A stretch of 64,000 nt of DNA from Fidelibacterota bacterium (GCA_020354025.1 CP070638.1:1378242-1442241); one strand, 5' to 3'; numbered from the stretch's first letter, positions 36,208-45,605 are shown. Numbers and translations: made by a program. The notes: a model not told the origin generated them from the sequence alone.

Positions 36208-39012
36208 ATGCTCGCAATAAGAAAATCATCCTTCACAAACCTGCTTATCGCTTCTTTCCTGATTCTCGGCCAAACCCTGAACGCTGGGGATGTTACCGGC
36301 CGGATCACGGACACCGGCACCGGAAGCTACCTTCCCGGGGCGAATGTGATTCTGGAAGGGACCGCATTCGGAGCGGCAAGCGACCGTACCGGCGCGTACC
36401 GGATCTCGAACGTACCGCCCGGTTCTTACACTCTGAATATCACCTATATAGGCTATGAGGACGTTTCTGTTGGAATTAATGTTGTTGACGGTGTGGTAAC
36501 ACAGGACGTTCAACTGCAAGCCACGTACGTAGAACTTGGAGAGGTTGTCGTTCAGGGATTGAGACAGGGCCAAGTAAAAGCCCTTAACCAGCAGAAGACG
36601 GCAGCGAATATCATGAACATCGTCGCCCGGGAACAGATGGAACGCTTCCCTGACCTGAACACTGCCGAGGTGCTTCAACGTATCCCCGGCGCCTCGATCA
36701 CCCGGGACCAGGGCGAGGGGCGATACATTCTCTTGCGCGGCACCGAAGCGCGCTTGAACTCTGTCTCCGTGAACGGGGAAAGAATCGCCTCGCCGTCGAC
36801 AGAGAATCGTTATGTGGAGTTGGACGTCATCTCGACCAACCAGATTTCCTCCATCGAAGTGACCAAGGCTCTCACTCCGGACATGGATGGTGATGCGATT
36901 GGCGGATCGGTGAATGTGGTTACCAGAAGCGCTTTTGACTATGATGAGCGCGTACTAAAGCTCTCCGGCGGCAGTGGCTACAGCCACCTGATGGGTACGC
37001 CCCTTTTCCAGGGCGATTTCACTTTCATTGATCGGTTCGGGGCGAATAAAAATATCGGCCTGACCCTCAGTGGCAATTACTACAATAGTCCCCGCGGTTC
37101 AGACAACAATGAGATGGAATGGGGCACTGAGGAGGATACCAGCGGTGCCGATATCGATTGGGCCCTGCAAAATCTGGAGCTCCGGGACTATCTTGTCAGG
37201 CGTGACCGCTACGGTCTCTCCGGTACCCTTGATTATCGCCTCAGCGAGGACCACCAGTTTTACATCCGCGGAATGCTCAATAACCGGAAGGACTGGGAGC
37301 TGCGTCGACGACTGGTTATCCTTCCGGAAGATGGCGATTATGTCAGCCGTACCGAGATTCTAGGGGCAGCGCTCGAGCGGCAACTCAAGGACCGTATGGA
37401 GGAACAGCAAATACTCAGTATTGCGGGTGGAGGCCAGCACCGTTTCGGACTGATTGACCTCGACTTTACGCTCTCCTACAGCGCAGCTTTTGAGGACAAA
37501 GACGGTCAGTGCGATCCTGAATTCGTACTCGACGAAGACGTGGATCTGACCCTGGACCTATCCGACCCGGATAAACCCCAGTACACGATCACCAGCGAAG
37601 CGGCCGGCTATGAACATGATGCCGCTAACTGGATATTCGATGGACTTGACTACGAGGAAAAAAAGACCGAAGGCAAAGACCTCATGGGTTCCTTTAATCT
37701 GAAATATCCCTTCGTTCTCGGCAGCTTACCGGGGGAAGCAAAGGTTGGCGGCAAGTATCGCATGGTGTCAAAGGAGCGGAACAACTTCATATCGGAGTAC
37801 GGTTGGGAAGGCGATGAAGATGTGTACCTGACCGCGATGCTCGCGACAGATGATGAGGAAATATCTATCCTTGACGGTGACTACAAAGTCGGACCCTCGG
37901 CAGATTCAGACAAGCAGAGAGACTGGTTTGCGGCCAACCGAGACGATGAAAATCCCGGAGGTTTGCTGGAGGGCGAGTTCGACCATGAAGCTTCGGATGG
38001 GGATACCTACGAGGCCTCCGAGAACATCATCTCCTATTATGGTATGACAACGCTTAACCTCAACAAACTGATGATCCTGGCCGGTTTCCGACACGAACTC
38101 ACCAGTATTGACTATACCGGAAAGGTTGTGGAGTATGACGCAGAAGGCGACTACGTTAAGACCACGGACGCCACTTCTGATGATTCCTACTCAAACATTC
38201 TGCCGATGGTGCACCTGCGCTATCAACTGACGCCGCAGACTAACATCCGGGGTGCCTTTACCAGCGGCATCGCCCGGCCAAACTACTACGATCTTGTTCC
38301 CTATAAGCTCATCTTTCAAGAGGATGAGGAAATGGCAATCGGCAACCCGGACCTGGAGCCAACCACCGCCTACAACTTCGACCTGCTGGCGGAGCATTAC
38401 CTCCCGGGCATCGGAATTGCGTCCGGTGGCGTATTCTATAAAGCCTTGGACAAGATCATCTACGAAAGCGAATACGAGCAGGTAGGCGGCGATTACGATG
38501 GCTACGATGTGAGTCAGATGGTAAACGGCAAAAGCGCCTTTCTGTACGGTTTCGAGGTTGCCTGGCAGCAGCAGCTTACTTTCCTGCCCGGGGCCTTGAG
38601 CGGGTTGGGCATTTACGCCAACTTCACCTACACCAAGTCCGAGGCCGAATTTCTTGAGATGGGGGGCGAGGCGCATGAGAATGTCAGCCTCCCGGGGCAG
38701 GCCGGCCAGGTGGGTAACCTCGCTATCAGCTACGAAAAGTTCGGCTTCCAGGGACGCCTCAGCATGAACTACAGTGACGCCTATATCACTGAGATCGGTG
38801 ATGATGCGGACCACGACGAATACGACGACGCCCATCTACAGGTCGACTTTTCGTCCAGTTACGAGATCATTCCGGGGAAACTCCAGGCTTATTTCGAGGC
38901 TCTCAACCTGACAAACGCGCCTCTGCGTTGTTACATTGGAGTGCCGGAGCGCCCGCTCCAGCGTGAGTTCTACTCCTGGTGGGTGCACGCCGGACTGAAG
39001 TTCCAGCTCTAA
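36208..39012 (+). CDS. TonB-dependent receptor, probable phytate/inositol-phosphate uptake
   Basis: A 934-residue outer-membrane receptor. A signal peptide (about 1-26) is followed by a carboxypeptidase-regulatory-like domain (GRITDTGTGSYLPGANV ... ITYIGYED). Next come a plug (LNTAEVLQRIPGASITRDQG, YILLRGTEARLNSVSVNG) and a barrel rich in acidic loops, for example EDVDLTLDLSDPDK and GDDADHDEYDDAH. It ends HAGLKFQL, Leu rather than the usual terminal Phe. An AAGGGGG ribosome-binding site precedes the ATG. It is first in the plus-strand arm with the phytase downstream, so inositol phosphate or its metal chelate is the inferred ligand. Confidence 0.88.
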   Translation: MLAIRKSSFTNLLIASFLILGQTLNAGDVTGRITDTGTGSYLPGANVILEGTAFGAASDRTGAYRISNVPPGSYTLNITYIGYEDVSVGINVVDGVVTQDVQLQATYVELGEVVVQGLRQGQVKALNQQKTAANIMNIVAREQMERFPDLNTAEVLQRIPGASITRDQGEGRYILLRGTEARLNSVSVNGERIASPSTENRYVELDVISTNQISSIEVTKALTPDMDGDAIGGSVNVVTRSAFDYDERVLKLSGGSGYSHLMGTPLFQGDFTFIDRFGANKNIGLTLSGNYYNSPRGSDNNEMEWGTEEDTSGADIDWALQNLELRDYLVRRDRYGLSGTLDYRLSEDHQFYIRGMLNNRKDWELRRRLVILPEDGDYVSRTEILGAALERQLKDRMEEQQILSIAGGGQHRFGLIDLDFTLSYSAAFEDKDGQCDPEFVLDEDVDLTLDLSDPDKPQYTITSEAAGYEHDAANWIFDGLDYEEKKTEGKDLMGSFNLKYPFVLGSLPGEAKVGGKYRMVSKERNNFISEYGWEGDEDVYLTAMLATDDEEISILDGDYKVGPSADSDKQRDWFAANRDDENPGGLLEGEFDHEASDGDTYEASENIISYYGMTTLNLNKLMILAGFRHELTSIDYTGKVVEYDAEGDYVKTTDATSDDSYSNILPMVHLRYQLTPQTNIRGAFTSGIARPNYYDLVPYKLIFQEDEEMAIGNPDLEPTTAYNFDLLAEHYLPGIGIASGGVFYKALDKIIYESEYEQVGGDYDGYDVSQMVNGKSAFLYGFEVAWQQQLTFLPGALSGLGIYANFTYTKSEAEFLEMGGEAHENVSLPGQAGQVGNLAISYEKFGFQGRLSMNYSDAYITEIGDDADHDEYDDAHLQVDFSSSYEIIPGKLQAYFEALNLTNAPLRCYIGVPERPLQREFYSWWVHAGLKFQL

Positions 39013-39037
39013 GATCCGTTAGAAACCGACCTAAAAG

Positions 39038-39085
39038 AGAAAAAGCCGCTCAGGGTCCACAAGACCCCGAGCGGCTTTTCTAAAT
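39038..39085 (+). terminator. Bidirectional-looking rho-independent terminator
   Basis: A long inverted repeat AAAAGCCGCTC-GGGTC / GACCC-GAGCGGCTTTT closes a short CACAA loop and is followed by T-rich sequence. It sits 25 bp after the receptor stop and about 55 bp before the phytase start, so the phytase needs its own promoter or read-through. Confidence 0.8.
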
Positions 39086-39138
39086 AAATGAAGGACTTAT
39101 TGGCAATAATCACGCGCAATTTTGAGGGAGATACGATC

Positions 39139-40251
39139 ATGTCGCAAATGAGATTTTTTGCATTTCTAGCCCTGGCCGCCCTGACTATCCTATCCTGCGG
39201 GGGTGAGGACCGGTATGTTATCCAGGACAAGGTATTCTCAGTTCAAGCCACCATGGAAACGGCGGCGGTCGAACACGGAGAGGATGCCGCGGATGATCCC
39301 TGCATCTGGATCCATCCGGATGATCCCTCCCTGTCTACGATTATCGGCACGGACAAACAGGATGGCGGGGGCTTGCTGGTATACGATCTTAAAGGGGAGG
39401 TTATCCAGTTCACCGCTGATGGCAGCATGAATAACGTGGATATCCGCTACAACTTCTCGCTGAGCGGTGAACCGGTTGCCCTGGTCACTACCGGTAACCG
39501 GTCAGACAATACCATCGCGATTTACCGGGTCGATCCTAAGAGCCGCGAGCTGGAAGACGTGGCCGCCCGGAACCTGCCCATCGGGATAGAGGTCTATGGT
39601 TCCTGCATGTACCGCAGTCCGGTTACCGGCTACTACTATGCCTTTATAAATGATAAGGACGGCACTGTTGAGCAATGGCGGCTATTTGATAACGGCAGCG
39701 GCGCCGTTGACGGAGAACTGGTCCGTACAATAATGGTGGCATCGCAACCCGAGGGCTGTGTTGCGGACGATATCCTGGGCATCCTTTACGTAGGCGAAGA
39801 GGCAGCCGGCATCTGGAAGTTTGGGGCCGAACCCGAAGACGGCGATGCGAGAACGCTGGTCGATTCTGTCGGCGCGCACATGGTCCCTGACGTGGAGGGT
39901 CTTACCATCTATTACGCCACGGACACCACCGGGTATCTCATCGCCTCCAGCCAGGGAAACAATACCTACGTGATCTATACCCGCGAGGGGGACAACGCAT
40001 ACGTGGGGACTTTTCAAATAGTCGCCGGGGATGAGATCGATGGGACGTCTGATACGGATGGGATTGATGTATCCAATTTTGGCATGGGGCCTCATTTTCC
40101 CAACGGACTGTTCGTAGCGCAGGATGGTTCGAATCCCGGCGGTAATCAGAATTATAAATGTGTCTGCTGGGGATCCATTGCTCAGCTATTCGATCCACCA
40201 CTGGTGATCAACACCTCCTGGGACCCGCGCCTGGTGGGATTGAATAAGTAA
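39139..40251 (+). CDS. 3-phytase, beta-propeller phytase (BPP) lipoprotein
   Basis: A 370-residue exported enzyme of the alkaline beta-propeller phytase family, which removes phosphates from calcium phytate. The start is set at ATG 39139 with GAGGGAG upstream, rather than the in-frame ATG at 39088. The signal ends in TILSC, a lipobox. The family hallmarks follow in order: EDAADDPCIWIHPDDPS, TDKQDGGGLLVYDLKG, MNNVDIRY, EVYGSCMYRS, QPEGCVADDILGILYVGEE, VEGLTIYY and GLFVAQDGSN. The acidic residues at these places bind calcium and phosphate in known structures. It probably acts at the surface or in the periplasm, feeding the divergent inositol catabolic genes. Confidence 0.93.
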   Translation: MSQMRFFAFLALAALTILSCGGEDRYVIQDKVFSVQATMETAAVEHGEDAADDPCIWIHPDDPSLSTIIGTDKQDGGGLLVYDLKGEVIQFTADGSMNNVDIRYNFSLSGEPVALVTTGNRSDNTIAIYRVDPKSRELEDVAARNLPIGIEVYGSCMYRSPVTGYYYAFINDKDGTVEQWRLFDNGSGAVDGELVRTIMVASQPEGCVADDILGILYVGEEAAGIWKFGAEPEDGDARTLVDSVGAHMVPDVEGLTIYYATDTTGYLIASSQGNNTYVIYTREGDNAYVGTFQIVAGDEIDGTSDTDGIDVSNFGMGPHFPNGLFVAQDGSNPGGNQNYKCVCWGSIAQLFDPPLVINTSWDPRLVGLNK

Positions 40252-40428
40252 TTAGAGCAGCTCAGCGGCTTTCAGCACTGACATAGCCGATTTGAAACTC
40301 CCCGGGAGTGTCGGAGAGGGTCTTGCCCATGTAGCGAACATCTCAGATGAATCTGATAGAAGACCTTGTAAACCCAAAAAGTCTCCCGTAGTTTTCCCCT
40401 TCAAATAGCCCATATTGTTTTTACGACG

Positions 40429-40451
40429 TACGATGGACAACCATCGTACAA
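40429..40451. promoter_or_regulatory. Perfect palindrome upstream of outer-membrane barrel gene
   Basis: GTACGATGG and CCATCGTAC are perfect inverted repeats around 4 nt, located about 28 bp before the barrel gene start. The size and symmetry suit a dimeric repressor operator. The outer GTAC/GTACAATT recalls the GntR-type operator half-site seen near 35880. Confidence 0.45.
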
Positions 40452-40478
40452 TTAAGGAATATGATCAAGGAGTGTCTT

Positions 40479-41477
40479 ATGAAGAAGACCGTTATTCTCG
40501 TTTGTACCGCGCTTCTCACCGCCGCCTTTGCGGACGGGGAGACGTTCAGTGGGATTGTGTTCTATGACTACACCTATGATCTAGCTGGTGAGGGAGCAAA
40601 CGAATTCGCGATAAACCGGATCTATTTCACTTACGGACGTGAATTATCAGCAGGCATTAAGTACAAATTCCAGACCGACGTGGGGCGTATCGCTGTCCCA
40701 ACTGCCATTGATACTACCACCGGGAAATTAACCGCCAGCTCCGAAACTCAATTACTGGCGTACATGAAGAACGCGAAGGTAGATTGGAACACCGATCTTG
40801 GATTATTGACCATCGGTATCCAGGGAATGAATGTCTTCAATGTACAGGAGAAGACCTGGGGTTTCAGGTTCCTAGATAAAACCCCTATGGATCGGTACAA
40901 GTTTGCCAGCTCGGCGGATATGGGTATCGGGTATTCAAACACCCTAATCGATAATCTCCATATCAGTGTTTTACTGACAAATGGTACCAGCTACAAGGAA
41001 GCGGAAGATGATACCCACAAGAAATTCTCCGCCCAGGTGGTCTATGGTGAAAAGGACTTACTATCGAAGAATGGATTCAACGCCGGTGGGACGTTCACCC
41101 GTGAACCTTACGATGTGAATTCCGGGACTGAAGACAGGATCCTCTACGGCGTGTTCGGGGGATTCGCCGGAGACAAGCTGCGGATCGGCGGCGAGTTCGA
41201 TCAGCTTATCGATGCAGGATCGGATAGGACGAAGCAGATCATCGCGACCTATGCCAGCTTTAAGATATCAGATAAGTTTGAGGCCCACGGATATTTCGAC
41301 ATGTACGACGCGAATACGAAAACCACCGGGGACGAAGACAATCAGAGCTATATCATCGCTGGTGTTAATTACTATCCAGGAAAAGGATTGATCATCGCCC
41401 CTAATATCCGCTATACCAAACCGGAGGCAGGAGCTGCTGAAACTCTGTTCAAGGTGAATTTCCAGTTCAAGTACTAG
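40479..41477 (+). CDS. Outer-membrane beta-barrel (porin-like) protein
   Basis: A 332-residue exported protein. The start is ATG 40479 with AAGGAG at the right distance; an in-frame ATG at 40461 lacks one. The signal peptide ends after LTAAFA. The mature sequence alternates polar and hydrophobic residues over about 14-16 strands, for example FSGIVFYDYTYDL, INRIYFTYGREL, DKFEAHGYFDMYDAN and FKVNFQFKY with a terminal aromatic. It matches the general pattern of porins found near phosphate or sugar uptake loci, but no specific family was fixed. Its position after the phytase suggests diffusion of inositol or phosphate. Confidence 0.75.
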   Translation: MKKTVILVCTALLTAAFADGETFSGIVFYDYTYDLAGEGANEFAINRIYFTYGRELSAGIKYKFQTDVGRIAVPTAIDTTTGKLTASSETQLLAYMKNAKVDWNTDLGLLTIGIQGMNVFNVQEKTWGFRFLDKTPMDRYKFASSADMGIGYSNTLIDNLHISVLLTNGTSYKEAEDDTHKKFSAQVVYGEKDLLSKNGFNAGGTFTREPYDVNSGTEDRILYGVFGGFAGDKLRIGGEFDQLIDAGSDRTKQIIATYASFKISDKFEAHGYFDMYDANTKTTGDEDNQSYIIAGVNYYPGKGLIIAPNIRYTKPEAGAAETLFKVNFQFKY

Positions 41478-41606
41478 ATCAATCCGCACAGCTAAGCCGT
41501 ACAGATACATCCACATCAGGCGCCAGAACTGAGCATTGGCCCTGGATTGTTCATAACTCGCGCCAGCCGCTTCCGGTGAGTAGCCAGATGGCCGGCTGCC
41601 TAAGCT

Positions 41607-42716
41607 CTATACAGGCTCTCCCAGTCGATTTTCCGGCTTGAGTGGAAACTTCACCGACCGGTTCATCCGCTGAGAGCGGTAGACAGCCGTGAAAAGTTCC
41701 ACAGTCTTGCGCCCTTCATCACCGGTGATCATCGGCTCCCGGTCTTCCAGAACAGCCTGTAGAAAATCCTGCAGCTGCAACTCATGGTAGTACTCGGTGG
41801 CATTGATCCTATCGAAGAGCGCGCGGTCTTCTTCCTGCCAGCGGTGGAGCAGCTCCTCTTCGCCGGGCACTGTCCAGAGGTCGTTAATCGGTGGCTCGGC
41901 AATCTCCGACATCCCGGCGATGAACATGGCCCCGCTGTCGGTCTGCACCCCCACTGAGGCCCCGCTCTGGCCGTGCACGTGCACCTTGCCAAAGATACCC
42001 GGCCTCTGGGAATTGCTGACGAGGATGTTCCCCAGCGCGCCGTTCTTGAAGCGGATCACCGCCACGGCCGTATCATCGACTTCTATATAAGGGTGGTTAA
42101 GGTTATCCCAGTAACCGAACAGCTCGTCAACCGGCCCCATGAACCACTGCAGGAGGTCCAGCTGGTGGGGGGCCTGGTTAACCAGCACGCCTCCCCCCTC
42201 CCCACGCCAGCTACCGCGCCAGGGATCGCTGGTATAATAGGCTTCATCCCGCCAGCCCAGCATGTGGACACTTCCCAAGACCGGCTGGCCGATCTTGCCC
42301 GCGTCGATGGCCTGTTTCACCCGTTGGACGGGCTCAAACAGCCGGCGCTGGGAGATCACACCGATCTTCACCCCGGCCTCATCAGCCACTTTGATCATCG
42401 CATCGCAGTCGGTCAGGGTTGCGGCCAGGGGTTTCTCTACGAGGATGTGTATGCCAGCCCTGGCGGCCTTTATCGTGGGCTCGGCGTGGGCGGGATGGGG
42501 AGTACAGATAATCACCGCATCCAGCCCGGCCTTCGCCAGCAGCTCGTCGATGTCCGTGTAGGCCTCGATGCCGTAGGTCTCGGCAAAAGACTGCACCTTT
42601 TCCGGGCTCCTGCTCATCGCGGCAGTCAGGTTGGCCTGGGGCAGCTTCTTGAGTGCGGCCGCGTGCAGGTGGGCTACCTTCCCACAGCCGATTATCCCAA
42701 TATTGACTTTTTCCAT
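41607..42716 (-). CDS. Gfo/Idh/MocA oxidoreductase
   Basis: A 369-residue NAD(P)-dependent oxidoreductase, distinct from the two IolG copies. It has GIIGCGKVAHLHAAAL, VEKPLAATLTDC with the catalytic Lys, GVISQRRLFEPVQRV, and WRGEGGGVLVNQAPHQLDLLQW with the conserved His. The last motif is typical of the branch acting on cyclitols, glycosides and amino sugars. It is the final gene of the minus-strand run that follows the Rnf genes, 61 bp after a zinc dehydrogenase. The substrate is unknown; a keto-sugar or inositol isomer is plausible given the next-door locus. Confidence 0.8.
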   Translation of the reverse strand: MEKVNIGIIGCGKVAHLHAAALKKLPQANLTAAMSRSPEKVQSFAETYGIEAYTDIDELLAKAGLDAVIICTPHPAHAEPTIKAARAGIHILVEKPLAATLTDCDAMIKVADEAGVKIGVISQRRLFEPVQRVKQAIDAGKIGQPVLGSVHMLGWRDEAYYTSDPWRGSWRGEGGGVLVNQAPHQLDLLQWFMGPVDELFGYWDNLNHPYIEVDDTAVAVIRFKNGALGNILVSNSQRPGIFGKVHVHGQSGASVGVQTDSGAMFIAGMSEIAEPPINDLWTVPGEEELLHRWQEEDRALFDRINATEYYHELQLQDFLQAVLEDREPMITGDEGRKTVELFTAVYRSQRMNRSVKFPLKPENRLGEPV

Positions 42717-42777
42717 CCTGGTCCCTGCTAGTATTATGGTTAATTATTGATTGATTCAACCCGGCGGCAGCGGCAGT

Positions 42778-43809
42778 CTACGGCTCGAGGACCACCTTCA
42801 GCAGTCCCGGTTCTCTATCATGAAGCCGCTTGAACCAGGCTGCGCCCTCGGATAAGGGTGCCGTAGCCGAGATGAGGGCTTCCACGTTCACGCGGCCACT
42901 GGTAATCGCTTCGATCGCGGCTGGGTATTCTCCCTGTGACGCGTAGGAGCCGCATACCGTTATTTCTCCGGCCACTACCGCCTGCAGCGGCAGCTCGATC
43001 GTCGGGGAAAGGTTGCCGACCAGCGTCAGGACTCCCCCCTTCCGCAGGGAAGCGAGGGCCGAGTTGACGCTGGGAGTGATGCCTACCGCTTCCACAGCTA
43101 CATCCGCGCCCCTGCCCCCGGTCAGCTTCAGAACTTCGGCCGGGACATCAACGCTGTCAGCTTTGAGGCCAGCATCGGCGCCCAACCGACAGGCCAGGTC
43201 AAGGCGGTCCTGCTCCAGATCGACAGCAATGATTTTCCCGCACCCGGCCAATCTCAATCCCTGGACCACCAGCAGGCCCACCATGCCCGCCCCCATGACC
43301 AGAGCGGTGTCGTCCGGTGACACGCACACACGCGCCACGGCATGAAGAGCGATAGACAGCGTCTCTACCAGCGTCGCCCGCTCAAAGCCGAGGTCCCCAG
43401 GCAGGCGATACAGGATATGCTGCGGTACCGCGACATATTCGGCGAGAGCCCCGTCAAGCCGATAGTCGTCACAGGAGACGCCTAGAACCCGGCGGTTGTC
43501 ACACAGGCTGATCTCACCGCGGCGGCAGAACCAGCATTTCCCACAGTAAACCGTTGAGTCGAAGGTGACCCGTTCACCTTTTTCCCATTCGGTGACGTTG
43601 CCACCCACCTGAGCGATAACGCCAGCGGCCTCGTGCCCCATCACAATCGGCGGCTGGCGCCGGCCCGTGCTGCCGTCCATTCCGTGAACGTCGCTGCCGC
43701 AGATACCACAGGCCTTCACCCGGACCAGCACTTCATCGGGACCGACCTCGGGTTCCGGCCTGTCCTGGTAATCAAAACGGTTGTATTCAGATAAAACCAG
43801 TGCTTTCAT
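42778..43809 (-). CDS. Zn-dependent alcohol/polyol dehydrogenase
   Basis: A 343-residue medium-chain dehydrogenase. The catalytic zinc site is CGICGSDVHGMDG and MGHEAAGV, the structural zinc cluster CGKCWFCRRGEISLC, and the cofactor loop ALVMGAGMVGLLV. It resembles galactitol-1-phosphate, sorbitol or threonine dehydrogenases. The start overlaps the ApbE stop by 4 bp (ATGA), so it is translationally coupled to the Rnf-associated genes, an odd partnership. It is followed by a Gfo/Idh/MocA oxidoreductase. The pair probably interconverts a polyol or cyclitol through a keto intermediate. Confidence 0.82.
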   Translation of the reverse strand: MKALVLSEYNRFDYQDRPEPEVGPDEVLVRVKACGICGSDVHGMDGSTGRRQPPIVMGHEAAGVIAQVGGNVTEWEKGERVTFDSTVYCGKCWFCRRGEISLCDNRRVLGVSCDDYRLDGALAEYVAVPQHILYRLPGDLGFERATLVETLSIALHAVARVCVSPDDTALVMGAGMVGLLVVQGLRLAGCGKIIAVDLEQDRLDLACRLGADAGLKADSVDVPAEVLKLTGGRGADVAVEAVGITPSVNSALASLRKGGVLTLVGNLSPTIELPLQAVVAGEITVCGSYASQGEYPAAIEAITSGRVNVEALISATAPLSEGAAWFKRLHDREPGLLKVVLEP

Positions 43810-44900
43810 AGCCTGCAGGCCGATCCATTCCCGGTTTCATTTGTGTCAAGCAGTTTTCCCGTGTCCCGCACAGCCGATGTATCATCACCTAGCGCAACGA
43901 AGCGCTGCATGCCCCTGGAGTAATGGAGACTGCCGGATGAATCAACGATCATGGCATAGACATCTTTCTCCCGGTTGATCAGCCTGATACCTTCATCCGG
44001 ACCTGAAATAAACAGCGCGGTTGCCCAGGCATCCGCTTCCGCGGTGGTCTTTGCTACGACGGTTGCACTCTGCGCTTCCCGGGCCGGCTTGCCTGTCTGT
44101 GGGTCAAGAATGTGGTGATATCTTTCACCTTCGAAAATATAATAGCGTTGATAGTCACCCGACGTAGCCGCAGCCATATCCGATAGCGTGAGTACTATCG
44201 AGATACTCCCAGCCTGCCTGGGATTTTGAACGCCGACCCTCCAGGGATGCCCGTCTTTTCCCCCAAGGCAGAACAAATCCCCGCCGGCATTAATTATACC
44301 GTTCCTGATCTGATTTTCTCTTAATACGCGTATTGCCCGATCAACAGCATATCCTTTTACATAGCCGCCCATCGCGAGGCTCACTTTTTCCGCAGACTTC
44401 CCCAGCCACCATGACTGATGAGAGTCGCTGTAATTCGCTTCAAGTTTATCTGTTCCAATATCCTTCAGTGCTCCATGAATCAAAGTGTCTGGAGGCGGAA
44501 GGGGATCATCTGATTGAAATTGATATAGATCCAGAACCGGCTTTATCGAGATATCAAAAGCACCGCCTGTTTTGTCATGATAATCCAGCGCGCCAATGAC
44601 GCAGTTCGCTACTTCTTCATTAGTGTAAATCCCACCATGGGAATAATTGAACCGGTATATCTCACTGGTTGAATCTAATTCGGAAAAGAGACCTTCAATG
44701 CGTTCAATTTCCAGGTGGGCTTTAAGCATGGCTGCTCGGGCATGATCCTTATCAGGAGCCACGATGGTGTATTCAATTATGGTCCCCAATGCAAAGCGGC
44801 TGAAATAGTATTGCCTTTCCTGACCTGAGTCACAGCCGGACTTCAATAAGAGAAATGAGAGCCCTACGAGTGTCTTCTTCAATAGAGACTGGCCGGGCAC
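43806..44900 (-). CDS. apbE: FAD:protein FMN transferase (ApbE)
   Basis: A 364-residue exported flavinyltransferase that attaches FMN through a phosphoester to Thr in RnfG and RnfD. A lipoprotein-like start (LLLKSGCDSG) precedes the ApbE fold. Motifs present: TGGAFDISIKPVLDLY, MGGYVKGYAVDRA (the usual DLGGIAKG block, slightly altered), IINAGGDLF, YHHILDPQTGKPA and TTAEADAWATALFI. It lies 57 bp after the NusG-domain-II gene, at the end of the Rnf cluster, which fits its job of maturing that complex. Confidence 0.92.
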   Translation of the reverse strand: MPGQSLLKKTLVGLSFLLLKSGCDSGQERQYYFSRFALGTIIEYTIVAPDKDHARAAMLKAHLEIERIEGLFSELDSTSEIYRFNYSHGGIYTNEEVANCVIGALDYHDKTGGAFDISIKPVLDLYQFQSDDPLPPPDTLIHGALKDIGTDKLEANYSDSHQSWWLGKSAEKVSLAMGGYVKGYAVDRAIRVLRENQIRNGIINAGGDLFCLGGKDGHPWRVGVQNPRQAGSISIVLTLSDMAAATSGDYQRYYIFEGERYHHILDPQTGKPAREAQSATVVAKTTAEADAWATALFISGPDEGIRLINREKDVYAMIVDSSGSLHYSRGMQRFVALGDDTSAVRDTGKLLDTNETGNGSACRL

Positions 44901-44957
44901 TTTTCTCGCCCCCCTATTATGATATTTTCAGATATATGGAGATCCCGGCCGATCGCC

Positions 44958-45602
44958 CTAGCCTGTGATCCCATCGAATGGGCGATGAGCATGATTGATC
45001 GTTGCAACGAGTTTATTTGGAGCGCATATGATCCTGCCCGAGTATGTTGGCCCGGTCTTTTTGCATACTTCGTGCCGGCACGAAGCCCGGGTGACAGATA
45101 AAAAGCCGTCCTTGAGCTCAAATGAAGTATCGCCATCTTTGCCGACGATAGCGATCTGCCGATAGTTATTCCGCAGGCCGACCTGCTCAACTATACTACC
45201 ATCGACCTCAAAAAGAACCTGATCATTTCGGACAAACCGCGGGGTTTCAATTTTTATCAGGTGTTCCCCCGTGCTTTTCCTCGCCCACAGCGCATTCGCA
45301 AAATCTGCCAGTTCGGGCTCCAGCCCGATCAGCCGTCGGGGATTTATAAGCCGCCCGTTATCAATGATCCCTAGATCTAGAGAGGAGGGCTGGATGCGCG
45401 TATACTCAATACTGGCACCCTTATCCTCGGCCAATCCGGTTATGCGCAGCAGCCTTGTGAAATCCACTGCCGGACTATCGGTTATGAGGAAATAAGAACG
45501 TTCATTCAGTCTTGGCCTCAGCCAAGTCAAGCCACCCGAGATTGCTCCCACGCCCAGCAGGGCGGAAACATGCAGGAACCGGCGTCTGCTGATGTTGTCC
45601 AT
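44958..45602 (-). CDS. NusG domain II-containing Tat-exported protein
   Basis: A 214-residue protein with a twin-arginine signal (SRRRFLHVSALLGVGAISGG). The C-terminal ~110 residues are a NusG domain II-like module: VLFEVDGSIVEQVGLRNN, TSFELKDGFLSVTRASCRHEVCKKTGP, SGRIICAPNKLVATI. The conserved Cys pair and His of this family are present. Such proteins recur beside Rnf/ApbE or quinone-reductase genes and are suspected to help flavin insertion or redox assembly outside the membrane. Here it sits 3 bp after the RseC-like gene and before apbE. The exact role is unknown. Confidence 0.82.
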   Translation of the reverse strand: MDNISRRRFLHVSALLGVGAISGGLTWLRPRLNERSYFLITDSPAVDFTRLLRITGLAEDKGASIEYTRIQPSSLDLGIIDNGRLINPRRLIGLEPELADFANALWARKSTGEHLIKIETPRFVRNDQVLFEVDGSIVEQVGLRNNYRQIAIVGKDGDTSFELKDGFLSVTRASCRHEVCKKTGPTYSGRIICAPNKLVATINHAHRPFDGITG

Positions 45603-45605
45603 GGT

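Noticed and set aside
40132-40150. T-arm-like GGTTCGAATCC sequence suggesting a tRNA
   Set aside because: It lies inside the phytase frame and encodes the conserved AQDGSNPGG; no acceptor, D or anticodon stems surround it.
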